Shown in pieces: positions 24,201 through 33,100 of a stretch of DNA of 64,000 nucleotides. Origin of the DNA: Naematelia aurantialba. Taxonomy: Eukaryota; Basidiomycota; Tremellomycetes; Tremellales; Naemateliaceae. Each line of letters begins with the position of its first letter. Position 1 is the stretch's first letter. The position numbers and the translations under genes are program-made. Where the stretch lies: positions 1,674,001 to 1,738,000 of the forward strand of contig JAKFAO010000007.1 in NCBI GenBank assembly GCA_021527695.1, written 5' to 3'. The notes beneath the pieces were generated by a model. The model saw nothing but the letters and a program-made list of their open reading frames with translations. It made no database searches and was not told the DNA's origin.

Positions 24201-24338
24201 AGGCGTGGGCAATTGGTAGTGTGCAATAGACAATAGGTAGGGCAGCACGGTGAAGATGGGGAGAAGGACCAGCCAGCTGGTCCATGGTGTCGTGGTTGCT
24301 TGACCGTCGTCGACTGCTTTGCGTCCACTGCCAGCCAT
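21222..24338 (-). CDS. PFF1: Vacuolar membrane protease, M28 family (PFF1-like)
   Basis: Multi-pass vacuolar or ER membrane metalloprotease. Many short exons. First exon from ATG 24338 carries a signal anchor (PWTSWLVLLPIFTVLPYLL). Luminal M28 domain: VLEHIEALATIGYRTVGT, first zinc histidine in AILLGSHIDSALPAPGA, then GAADDGMGVGVMLEV restored by splicing out 29 bases near 23735-23765 (the DDG aspartate binds both zincs), MINLEAAGAMGGALLFQ with the catalytic glutamate, and a YYYHTRKDILANV block with the last zinc histidine. Then about eight membrane segments (22900-21960) and a C-terminal luminal domain ending VTGVLEI. Exon ends in the 23100-23760 stretch were not all fixed, so only the outer limits are given. 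Confidence 0.85.
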
Positions 24339-24399
24339 GGTGGCTTTGCCGGGGGGGCCAACCTATCAGAGACGTTTAGCGCGGGGGGGGGAATGACAC

Positions 24400-24430
24400 A
24401 GAGAGCGAGAGAGAGAGAGACAGAGAGAAA
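24400..24430 (+). repeat. GA-rich simple repeat
   Basis: GAGAGCGAGAGAGAGAGAGA-like tract in the divergent promoter between the PFF1-like gene and PUS3. Such GA tracts often act as promoter elements in basidiomycetes, but this is only inferred. Confidence 0.7.
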
Positions 24431-24567
24431 GTCGGACAAGAGGGTGGTCGAGCGGAAACCCAACTTTAACATAACGTCATATCTCGCGGTTTAGGTTTTC
24501 CTTTATTTTTCCGTGTCAGCTGGCATCTGAACATTTTGTTTTTGCATCCTCAAGACCTGTTGGATGG

Positions 24568-25917
24568 ATGAACAGGACGGCCGTCACCAAGCTCATGGCA
24601 GAGGCGTACTCCCAGCTAAGCAGAGAAGAGCTCGTCCAGCGCCTCATCGCCCTCGAAGCTCCTCCAACTGCATCTTCATCACGCCCAGCCAACGCAAAGA
24701 AACTGCTCAAAGCTCCCAAAGCCCCGAAACCATTCAACTTTGGCTCCTACCCAACCCGACATATCGCTCTGCTGATTGCATACCACGGCTGGCCTTATTC
24801 GGGATTGGCGATTCAGCCGCCTACCGCTGAAGCCCCTGCCGAAGTTCCCACCGTCGAGGGAGAGCTGCTTAAAGCCCTAGAGAAGACTCGGTTGATCGAA
24901 GAGGGGCAAGGGTGGAATGGATGTGGATACAGCAGGTGTGGAAGGACAGATCGGGGAGTCAGCTCTGAAGGGCAGGTGGTGGATCTCTGGGTCAGAAGCG
25001 CTCGCGACCCTTCAGATCAAGGAGCGGAGTTGGGTGATGGTTGGCGACAGGCTGCGGACGCCATTACATCTCACCGCAACCTCTCTCCAGCACCTGGCAA
25101 TGTGGAATTGTCGTATCCAAAAATGCTCAACGGCGTGTTGCCAACGTCCATCCGAGTCTTAGCTTGGTCGCCTGTATCTGCCGAGTTCAACTCGCGCTTC
25201 TCATGCTCCTATCGACACTACAAATATGCCTTTCATCTAAACCCACCACTCGACCTGGACCTCATGCGACTCGGCGCCGCCTACCTCATCGGCGAGCACG
25301 ATTTCCGCAATTTCTGCAGATTGGATGGAAGCAAGCAGATCCAGAACCACTCTAGACGGGTGCTCAAAGCCTACTTTGATACAGAAGAAACACACGGCAT
25401 GGTCGTCTTCAACCTCATCGGAACAGCATTCCTATGGCACCAGGTTCGACATATCATCGCGGTCTTATTCCTCATCGGCAGTCGTTTGGAATCCCCTGAA
25501 CTCGTCTGCGACCTCCTAGACGTGGAAATGAACCCTTCAAAACCAATCTACCTTATGGGCCATCCCCTTCCGCTAACCCTGCATGAGTGTGGTTATCCTG
25601 ATGGCCTGGACTGGCGATATGGCAGATGGGACGGGCCGTCTTCTGCTGGACCAGACGATTCTCACGAGAATCTAGAACGTCATCTAGAGGAAATGCGGCA
25701 AGCGGCGGAACTCCGTTCTTGGCAGATTTCGGGAGCCCTGCGCACACTACGCAAGACCCTCGGCCGGAGCGAGAGTGGTCCACCTGGCGTTTCACATCCT
25801 GTGGGTGGAGGGGAGTTGATGATATCCAACAAGTATACACCAGTTATGAGCCGGTCGAGGGGTGAGCCACCAGACGTGGTGAATCGCAAGTGGCTAGCAT
25901 CAAAAGGGGAGAAATAG
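24568..25917 (+). CDS. DEG1: tRNA pseudouridine synthase 3 (DEG1/PUS3)
   Basis: Makes pseudouridine at positions 38/39 of tRNA anticodon arms. Single exon, 449 aa. Seen: family N-terminal motif FNFGSYPTRHIALLIAYHGWPYSG, catalytic Asp in YSRCGRTDRGVSSEGQ, VLAWSPVSAEFNSRFSCSYRHYKYAF, GEHDFRNFCRLDGSK (the PUS3-type NFC motif), and GTAFLWHQVRHIIAVLF. No intron interrupts the frame, unlike nearly all neighbours. ATG 24568 is the in-frame start; a second ATG at 24564 is out of frame. Confidence 0.94.
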   Translation: MNRTAVTKLMAEAYSQLSREELVQRLIALEAPPTASSSRPANAKKLLKAPKAPKPFNFGSYPTRHIALLIAYHGWPYSGLAIQPPTAEAPAEVPTVEGELLKALEKTRLIEEGQGWNGCGYSRCGRTDRGVSSEGQVVDLWVRSARDPSDQGAELGDGWRQAADAITSHRNLSPAPGNVELSYPKMLNGVLPTSIRVLAWSPVSAEFNSRFSCSYRHYKYAFHLNPPLDLDLMRLGAAYLIGEHDFRNFCRLDGSKQIQNHSRRVLKAYFDTEETHGMVVFNLIGTAFLWHQVRHIIAVLFLIGSRLESPELVCDLLDVEMNPSKPIYLMGHPLPLTLHECGYPDGLDWRYGRWDGPSSAGPDDSHENLERHLEEMRQAAELRSWQISGALRTLRKTLGRSESGPPGVSHPVGGGELMISNKYTPVMSRSRGEPPDVVNRKWLASKGEK

Positions 25918-25922
25918 GTACA

Positions 25923-26045
25923 ATCTACCCATCATTCTTATGTGGTCAACATGTATACCTGTTCCTGCACGGACAGGAGGAAACGTCTTCGGGGCAAGTA
26001 ATGAAATTGGCATATTGGGTGGCACACCATTTCGAAGGACTGGAT
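25923..26045. repeat. Degenerate duplicate of the U1C 3' end
   Basis: This segment resembles 26091-26215, the last about 40 codons of the U1C gene, at an offset of about 168-170 bases: both copies begin with CTACCCATCATTCT and continue with matching ATG(C/T)GGTCA, GTAT(A/C)CCTG, GACGTCT-like blocks and indels. The upstream copy is outside any gene, between the PUS3 and U1C stops, and has drifted. Confidence 0.75.
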
Positions 26046-26088
26046 GGTCCCACTGCGAGCGAAGGTAGATGCACCAAAATCTACGGAC

Positions 26089-26971
26089 TCATCTACCCAT
26101 CATTCTCATGCGGTCAGGATGTATCCCTGGTCCAGCACCGGTAGGAGGGGACGTCTGCGGGGTAAAGGTTGATGTCGGTATATTAGGAGGCGGCAGACCA
26201 CCGGGAGAGCTGAACCCGTTGACTTGTGGAGGCGTGTTCATCCCCATGGGTGGTCGGAAGGGAGGCATCGCGTTGGGAGGCGGGAATGGAGGAAGCGGGC
26301 CACCTGCCATGGGTGCCCCTGTTGGAGGAAAGGGAGGTCGAAACGGTGGTGCTACGCCTGCCTGGGGCATGTTGCCGGGCGGCGGGAACGGTGGAAGGTC
26401 TGTGAATGAGCACAATATATAGCGCCAGATTAGTTGACTCACTCATGCCACCCATGGGATTCATGAAACCAGCTCCTAACCGCATACTAGGTGCTGCCAT
26501 CATCAACTGTCTGCCGCCTCCTTCATGCTGCGAGATGATTTGATCGATGATGTCCTGTGCTTTATCGTGGCCTAACGAAGCAAAGTAGTCCCGCACGTTG
26601 GAGACGTGATTCCTACCCGTGTTGTGCGCCTTGCGAGCGTTCATCGAGTCGTGAGTCCTATGAGCGTGGAAATTTGTTGAGAGCGTGAATCCGATGCATT
26701 GATGATTCGAGGTAGAATGATGCGTGCGAGCGAGGGTATCGGACAACACCATGGGAGAAGTTGACACTGCAGTCAGCTGGAGGTTCCTCATTCAACAAGC
26801 AATCTAAAGCATACAGGTAACTGCAAAGTCAGCTTGCGAGCGTTTCCTGTGTGGTGAAGCTCACATATCGCAATAAGTATGATCGTCAATCCGATCCAAA
26901 AGGAGAGGCTAATGTCAGCACAACACCAACTGGGAAAGATGGAAGACTCATTCGCAGTAGTACTTGCCCAT
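26089..26971 (-). CDS. YHC1: U1 small nuclear ribonucleoprotein C (U1C/YHC1)
   Basis: Zinc-finger subunit of U1 snRNP that stabilises U1 pairing with 5' splice sites. Exons: 26952-26971 (20 nt), 26865-26876 (12 nt), 26815-26820 (6 nt), 26443-26657, 26089-26399; 187 aa. Joined, the N terminus has Cys6, Cys9, His24 and His30 (MGKYYCDYCDIYLTHDS, then [11 protein letters not shown]), exactly the U1C finger spacing, followed by [21 protein letters not shown] and a Pro/Met/Gly-rich tail ([11 protein letters not shown]) ending RMRMMGR. The first intron (26877-26951) starts ATGAGT and ends CATAC, so it is AT-AC; reading through gives a stop after codon 7 and no GT-AG choice restores the finger. Introns 2 and 3 are GT-AG. 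Divergent from the ketoacyl reductase, 235 bases apart. Confidence 0.92.
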
Positions 26972-27206
26972 CTTGATCAGAATACACCTCTGTCTCTGTC
27001 TGTGGATGGACGAAAGACAAGAGAGACAGAAGAACAAGGACAGCGGAAGAAAGAGTCAGGACCCCGCGCGCCTTGGTCGCAGACACACGCCTAATTTTCT
27101 CACACGCCTCTCTCCCTGTGTTACGTAATTTGAGCGCGGGTTGATCCGTGAGCTGCATCGATTCTTTACACTATTCACTACTCTATTCACCTCTAACTCT
27201 GTCAAC

Positions 27207-28472
27207 ATGGTCGCTGACACTGTGCATGTCGAGGCTTCCTCGGGTTTGATCCACCCAAAATTCCGTATACTGGGGCAAGACATCGGTAAGCTGCCCACGC
27301 TTGACCTCGGTTGACAATTAGTTGTCGACCTTCCCATCCACTCCCTCATCCTTTCGGCTGTTGGAGTTGCCTTCCTGCTTCGCTATGCGTACTCTTGGCT
27401 GCGCCTCCTAGCTGAACTCACTGTGATCCATGGAATCAATGTGATTTCTCGTTTCCACACTGCAACTGAGCTCATATCGCAGGTTAAATCCTTCCAATCG
27501 CGCAAGACGTCGACATGGGCGTTGGTGACCGGCTGCACCTCTGGCATTGGCCTGGAGTTTGCACGCCAACTCGCAGCTAAGAAGTACAACGTCGTCCTCG
27601 TCGGCAGGCGTCCGAGTGCTCTGGACGATCTCGCCAAGGAAATCGGTGCGTCACAGTGATCTTTCCCGCTGACATGCAGAGAGCAAGTATGGTGTCCAAA
27701 CCAAGACGGTGCAGGTGGACATGGCCCACGCCGAGTCGCGTTCCACTGGTTTTGCCCAGGTTGACGCCCTTGGAAAGGAGCTTGACTTTGGTGTCCTGAG
27801 TGAGTTGCCCTTTGTCTCGTCGCTGACCTCAGTCAACAACGCCGGAGCATCACATGAAATGCCTGTTACATTCGCCGAGACCAGCTCGGAAGAAATCGAC
27901 AATATCGTCCAGACCGTAAGTCTCCCTGCAGCATGCTCTGACCTGTGCAGAACCTCCTTGGCACGTTCCACCTGACTCGGGTCGTTCTTCCTTACATGAT
28001 CCAGCGCTCCAAATCTGGTCCCAAGTCCCTCATCCTCAACGTTGGTTCGATGGATGGACGCGTTCCTCCAACGCTGCTTGCGGTTTATGGGGCGACGAAA
28101 GGAGGGCTTTCAGTCTTCACCAAAGCCCTGGCCGAGGAGGTCAAGGCACAGCGTGTGATTGTTAGCTCGGTCACCCCGGCATTTGTCATCTCCAACATGT
28201 CCAAAATCCGTCACGCTTCCCTCACGGTCCCCACAGCCAAGGCTTTCGTCCACTCTACACTGACTTCGATCGGTCTTCCTCGGGGCGCTCAGGGTCGTCC
28301 TCACGAAATGACCCCGTTCTGGGCTCACGCGTTTATGGACTACTTTACCGGTCTATTCGGCTACGCAAGCGAGATGGCCGCGATCAAGATTGTGGATTAT
28401 CTTCACAAGGATATCAGGAGGAGGGCGTTGAAGAAGCGGGCCCGAGAGGCGGCCAAAGGCAAGCAGGAGTAA
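27207..28472 (+). CDS. IFA38: Very-long-chain 3-oxoacyl-CoA reductase
   Basis: ER enzyme that reduces 3-ketoacyl-CoA in each cycle of very-long-chain fatty acid elongation. Exons 27207-27285, 27322-27645, 27680-27799, 27833-27915 and 27951-28472 give 375 aa. Seen: N-terminal membrane segment ([19 protein letters not shown]), NADPH-binding [15 protein letters not shown] restored across intron 3, catalytic Ser in NVGSMDG, the YxxxK pair in YGATKGG, and a basic C-terminal tail ([13 protein letters not shown]) resembling a dilysine-type ER signal. Introns follow the locus pattern. Confidence 0.91.
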
Positions 28473-28572
28473 AGGCTTCGGCGGGCAGCGATGAGCAAGA
28501 GGGGAGACGGAAGTTCTGAAACACCATGTGCATAGCTATACAACAAGCGTCTAGTAAAACTACAGCAGTGAA

Positions 28573-29689
28573 TCAATCTACATCGTCGTCATCCTGTGTC
28601 GTCGAGGAGCCTTCTTCTGTCTGTGCTTCCTGCGCCGACTCGCTCGGCTTGCCACCCCGCTTCTCCAGCGCCTTCCTTGCTTCTTCATCGATAATCTCAA
28701 AGGCAATGCTAAAGTACACTCCTTGGTTTCCTACGGGATTTTGACCGCTTTGGTGTCGCCTCTGACATACATATGTGACAGGTTGGCCGTCCCAATATTT
28801 GAGCAGGGGAACCTGCAAGCGGAAGGGCTGTGGCAGTGTCGCCGAAAGAGTGTTGAAGTCTTGGATGAGCTGATATCAAGGCGAGCCTCATACCTAGTAG
28901 CCCGTTGCAGAATTCAAAGCCGACTCGAATGTCAGGCGTGAGCGTGACGCCTTTGCGGTTCTCGGCGCTGGCGAGCCATTTCCGTCGTGCAGCGGCGTGC
29001 GACCTTTCATCGGCTGGTGCTTGGGGAGGTGGAGAGGCTGCGACGCGTGAGCCTAGCACAGACACGCTTTTGGGGGACTCACGACCTGTGTACATGTCCT
29101 TCAGACGCGGTAACGAATCTTCCTCGAGCACGACTCCCGACGTTGGTTTCCCTAGCGAGAGGTAATTCATGCATGCCAGCGTAGGACTGAGTGCCCAGGG
29201 CTTGTCTGCGTAGAGGTCGACCTCGAGCGTCGGGTCCACAAAGCTGGCAAATCAGCGACCACCGCAACGGCTGGTATAATAAGAGCGGCGTAAAGAGCCC
29301 GGGTGCCCTCTACCTACTACATGAACTTGGTGGCTATGCTGGTCCCCCAGGGTAAATGGTCCTTGACCGACTTCTCAAACACGTTGCCAAAGACCACCTG
29401 GTCGGCGGTGACCTGCTCCAGAAATGCGCCTGCACGTCAGCGCCGCTGCGGTCGGCGACCCACCCCGCACGACAATCCCATACGTCATGCCCTCTCTGTC
29501 CTTGGCCGAGAAATACGCGCTGCCATCCCCACCGTGGCGCTCGCCGTTGTAGTCTCTGATGAAGATCGAGATCTCGCCATCAAAGAGTTCGGTCTTGATG
29601 CGAGTCGGAGACGTCGAGTTTACAGTGATAGGGGCACTGGGTGGGTACGCGACAGAGGACGAGACAAGCACACGGAGTTTGGGTGCCAT
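28573..29689 (-). CDS. DUF1769 family protein (Duc1-like)
   Basis: Fungal protein of the DUF1769 (PF08588) family; the fission-yeast member Duc1 is a cortical phosphoinositide-binding protein. Seen: N-terminal MAPKLRVLVSSS and FDGEISIFIRDY, YFSAKDREGMTYGI, FLEQVTADQVVFGN, PWGT, and the family hallmark FVDPTLEVDLYADKPWALSP, then KDMYTG, VGFEFCNG and VPLLKYWDGQP...VYFSIAFEI. Exons start 29464-29689, 29321-29429 and then from 29243 down. A 30-nt segment with intron signals (GTGAGT...CTAG) after KDMYTGR is in frame, so it may be kept or removed. The C terminus is acidic (QDDDDVD). Confidence 0.82.
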
Positions 29690-30151
29690 GTCACTCGTCA
29701 GACTGCTCGAATGCACTGATTCAGAACAACTGAGAGGTGACAGCCCCGCTTGCTCGGTCACCACCGAAGGGGACAACCGTGGGAGATAGCTCGCCCGGCC
29801 TGCTTAATGTTGTACCTGATGGAGATTCGAGCATCACTACAACCGTCTCCAGCACCGTGCACCGTGCACATGTGCTTAAGATGCCTGCGGTCAGTCATTC
29901 ATACAGCAATATGTATATTGCATCTATCCAGACCCCGCTGTGACAGACCGAGGTTTACAAATTGTCAAGTGAGACGTCCAAGTCTCAAGAGTCGATACAG
30001 CTCGTGTGTAGGGGATACATAACATGATAGTAGAGGCCCGCCGTAAGAGGCCGCGTCGGTTGCGCACGCATTGGATGACCGAGTTGCCGCAAGCCTTTGT
30101 ATATACCTTCAACTCTGGCACAGATCTGATCACTTCTAACCATATACCCAC
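29690..30151. other. Intergenic region upstream of the DUF1769 gene
   Basis: 462 bases between the DUF1769 start and the ABC-C stop, both on the minus strand. Short open frames here show no recognisable motif. Expected to hold the DUF1769 promoter and the ABC-C terminator. Confidence 0.5.
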
Positions 30152-33100
30152 TTAGTGGAATGGGTCGCCCCCGGCGGTCGCAGCATCTGCAGCCGCCTTG
30201 GCATCTGCCTGCAATTTGAGGAGATCGGCCCTGCTCAATTGCTGCGACGCATCAGCACTGGCGTTTTGCGGCAACGACTGCTAACCTTGGTATCGCAAAG
30301 ACTTCGGAACATCGACTCCGGATTGTCATACAGCTTGAGAGGCGCGTCAAACTCTGCAATACTGCCATTGTCCATGACCAAGATGCGATCGTAATAAGCG
30401 ACCGTCTGCAGCCGGTGGGCAATTGATATCAACTGAACGGAGTTAGCAGGCATCACTCAGAGACGTGTCGCAACGAACAGTGACATCGGAAAATTTCGTC
30501 TGAATGATCCGCTGGATCACGGCGTCCGTCTCGGGATCAACCGAGCTCGTTGCTTCGTCCAGCAACAGAATCCTGCATCCACGCACGAGCGCTCGAACCA
30601 ACGATACTATGACCCGAGTCAGCGACAGAACAGCGCCCTGCCTGTTGACGTACGCAACTGTCTTTCTCCAGCGCTGAAATTGCTTCCCTCGTTGAGCACT
30701 ATCGCGTCGAGCTTGAATTTCTCCTTGGAAGACTCGGATGTGTTTGCGTTGTTATGAATGAGGTTCAGTGCGGCTTGAAGTTCAGCAGGTGTTCGAGCGC
30801 CCGTCGGATCGATGTTGTCGCTGCAATCATCAGCGCTCAATCACATGAACCGCCGAATGTCGCAAGGTACTCACCGGACAGTGCCTCCAAAGAGGAATGC
30901 CTCTTGAGGGATAAGGGCGATTCGGGAGCGCACCTGAGCTTAATCAGCAGAGGCTCGGTCAAAACTGCAAGTGGCGTACAGTTTCCAATCCCAACGTGGA
31001 CATATCTCGCCCATCGACCACGATAGAGCCACCGCAAAGTTCCACCGTGCGCAGGAGGGCCTGCGTCATGCTACTCTTTCCGGCCCCCGTTCTCCCAATG
31101 ATCCCGATCTTTTCCCCCGGATTGATGGTGAAATTCAAGCCTTTCAGGACAAGTGGAAGTTCGGGACGATAGCGAAGCTGCACATCACGGAACTCGACAA
31201 GACCTCTGGTGGGCCACTCCGTTGGGGGAGGATCGCTCGGAAGCTGGGGTGCTGCTTCGGGCTCGAGATCGTTGTAATACTGCACTCGTTCGACGTTGTT
31301 CATCTCTTGTTCGACCATTGCAAACATCTGTACCAGGTTTGAAAAGACTGTGCAAAGGTCAGACAGAAAAAGACAGAATGGAGATTGGGGCCAACCTGAA
31401 GCCGCAGACAGCGAGTACGTGAGCACCACTCCAAGCTTGGAAGCGCTGATCGTGTTGCGGAAGATTGCACCGAACATCGCAATCAACTAATAGGTGTCAG
31501 CACGAACGACTGGCTCACTTACCATGACCAAGGCATATGAGAGGAAATTTAGACGGAGTCCGAGCCATCTGCCTGTCAGTGAATTCATCAACCACGTCCC
31601 ACCTTTGGATTGTAATCTAGGTGAAACGTCAATGAGCATCCCCGGCGTGTCTATAGAGAGCTCACAGTGATTATGTAGGCGCGCTTCCGACGGTCAGCTA
31701 GATTCCTCTAGAAAGTATGGCATGCCCACCCCTTCCACATTTACAGCATGTTGCAATTGCTTCTCAAAGTTGTCCTGCTGGCCGAACGACCGTATCACGG
31801 CAAGACCGGCAAGCTGCCTGATGAGCTATGAGAACATGTGGACAGAATAAGCTCACCTGCTCGCCGAAGGAGCTGTAGACGTAACTACGGCTGATCGAAT
31901 CGATTCTCTTGACTTCTCGAGATGTCTGCCGGTAGTACGCTGTCATGAAGAACTACACAGGTTAACCTAAATCGGCAGAGGAGGTGACCTGAACCTACGT
32001 ATAGTGTACCGAGCGGGATGAACATCAGACCGAGGTAGGGGAAGGAGTACACCACAAGAGCGAACGTGCCCACGACCGAAAGAGCGGAGCTACAATCAAC
32101 ATCAGTTTGCTTTCTAGAGTGGTGAAAACACAGAAGCTAACGTGAGCAAATTGTTATACACCATCATCAATCGATCGTCAAGCATCTCAATATCTGCTCC
32201 AATTAGTGGGGTGGTGGGAAGAGGCATAGGGTACTTGCCCTTGGACAGCCGACTGATGATCCGCCCCGTCTACGCACTATCAGCCAGATTCCGAGGACGC
32301 AAAGGGGACTCACGGGCGTTTGATCATGCCAGCCTACAGGGCTGCGCATGACTGCCTTCCATGCGCCGTTGAAAAGCCTATATGATGCCCTGATACCAGC
32401 CAAAATCATAGCGTACGTCGAAGCAAACTTGGAAATTGAGCAGGAAGCTGTGAAAGTATATTTGCACTCACACTGAAGACGGCCGAGGCGACACCAAGAC
32501 CTGTTCGTGGCTTCAGCAAGGGGATATGAATGGCTATCACGCCGACACTCACAAGCGTATACGGCCATGTACTCGCCCTGAGTGAAACCACTGATCTCAC
32601 TGCCGGACCAGAAGCCGAGGAACAAAGAATTCCCTACCGTGGCGGCCTGGACAAGACACAGCAGGATGCCGGTCATAGCCAGCTTCCACATTGAGCCCGT
32701 CGCCTTTCCGTACTCTCCATACACTCGCCATGAAACTGCACCGGTTTCGCGCTCTTCGTCAAGCAACAGCTTGCCGCCACCGGTATCCTTCTCTCCCGGA
32801 GCCTTTGCAGTCGCCTCTGGCCCCTGCTCGTGTTGTGCCTCGCTGGTTGATCCAAACTCAATCATCAGCTTACGGAACACACCTTCCTGTTCTCGCAATG
32901 CCTGGCACTCGTCAGCGACGTCTCGATTACAGATGAGCAAGAACAAACAGCGTATGTGCCTTGTTGGATAATTCTTCCACAGTTGCCTTCGCCTCGCTCC
33001 ACTACCAACACGAGATCCGCTCGTGGCAGCACGTCCAGATGATGGGTAACCAAGACCCTTGTCTTGGTGGCCAGGGGCCCGGACAGGATGCATTGATGCA

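Noticed and set aside
26877..26951. Minor (U12) spliceosome intron in U1C
   Set aside because: The start ATGAGT does not match ATATCCTT and no TTCCTTAAC-like branch site is present, so a major-spliceosome AT-AC intron fits better.
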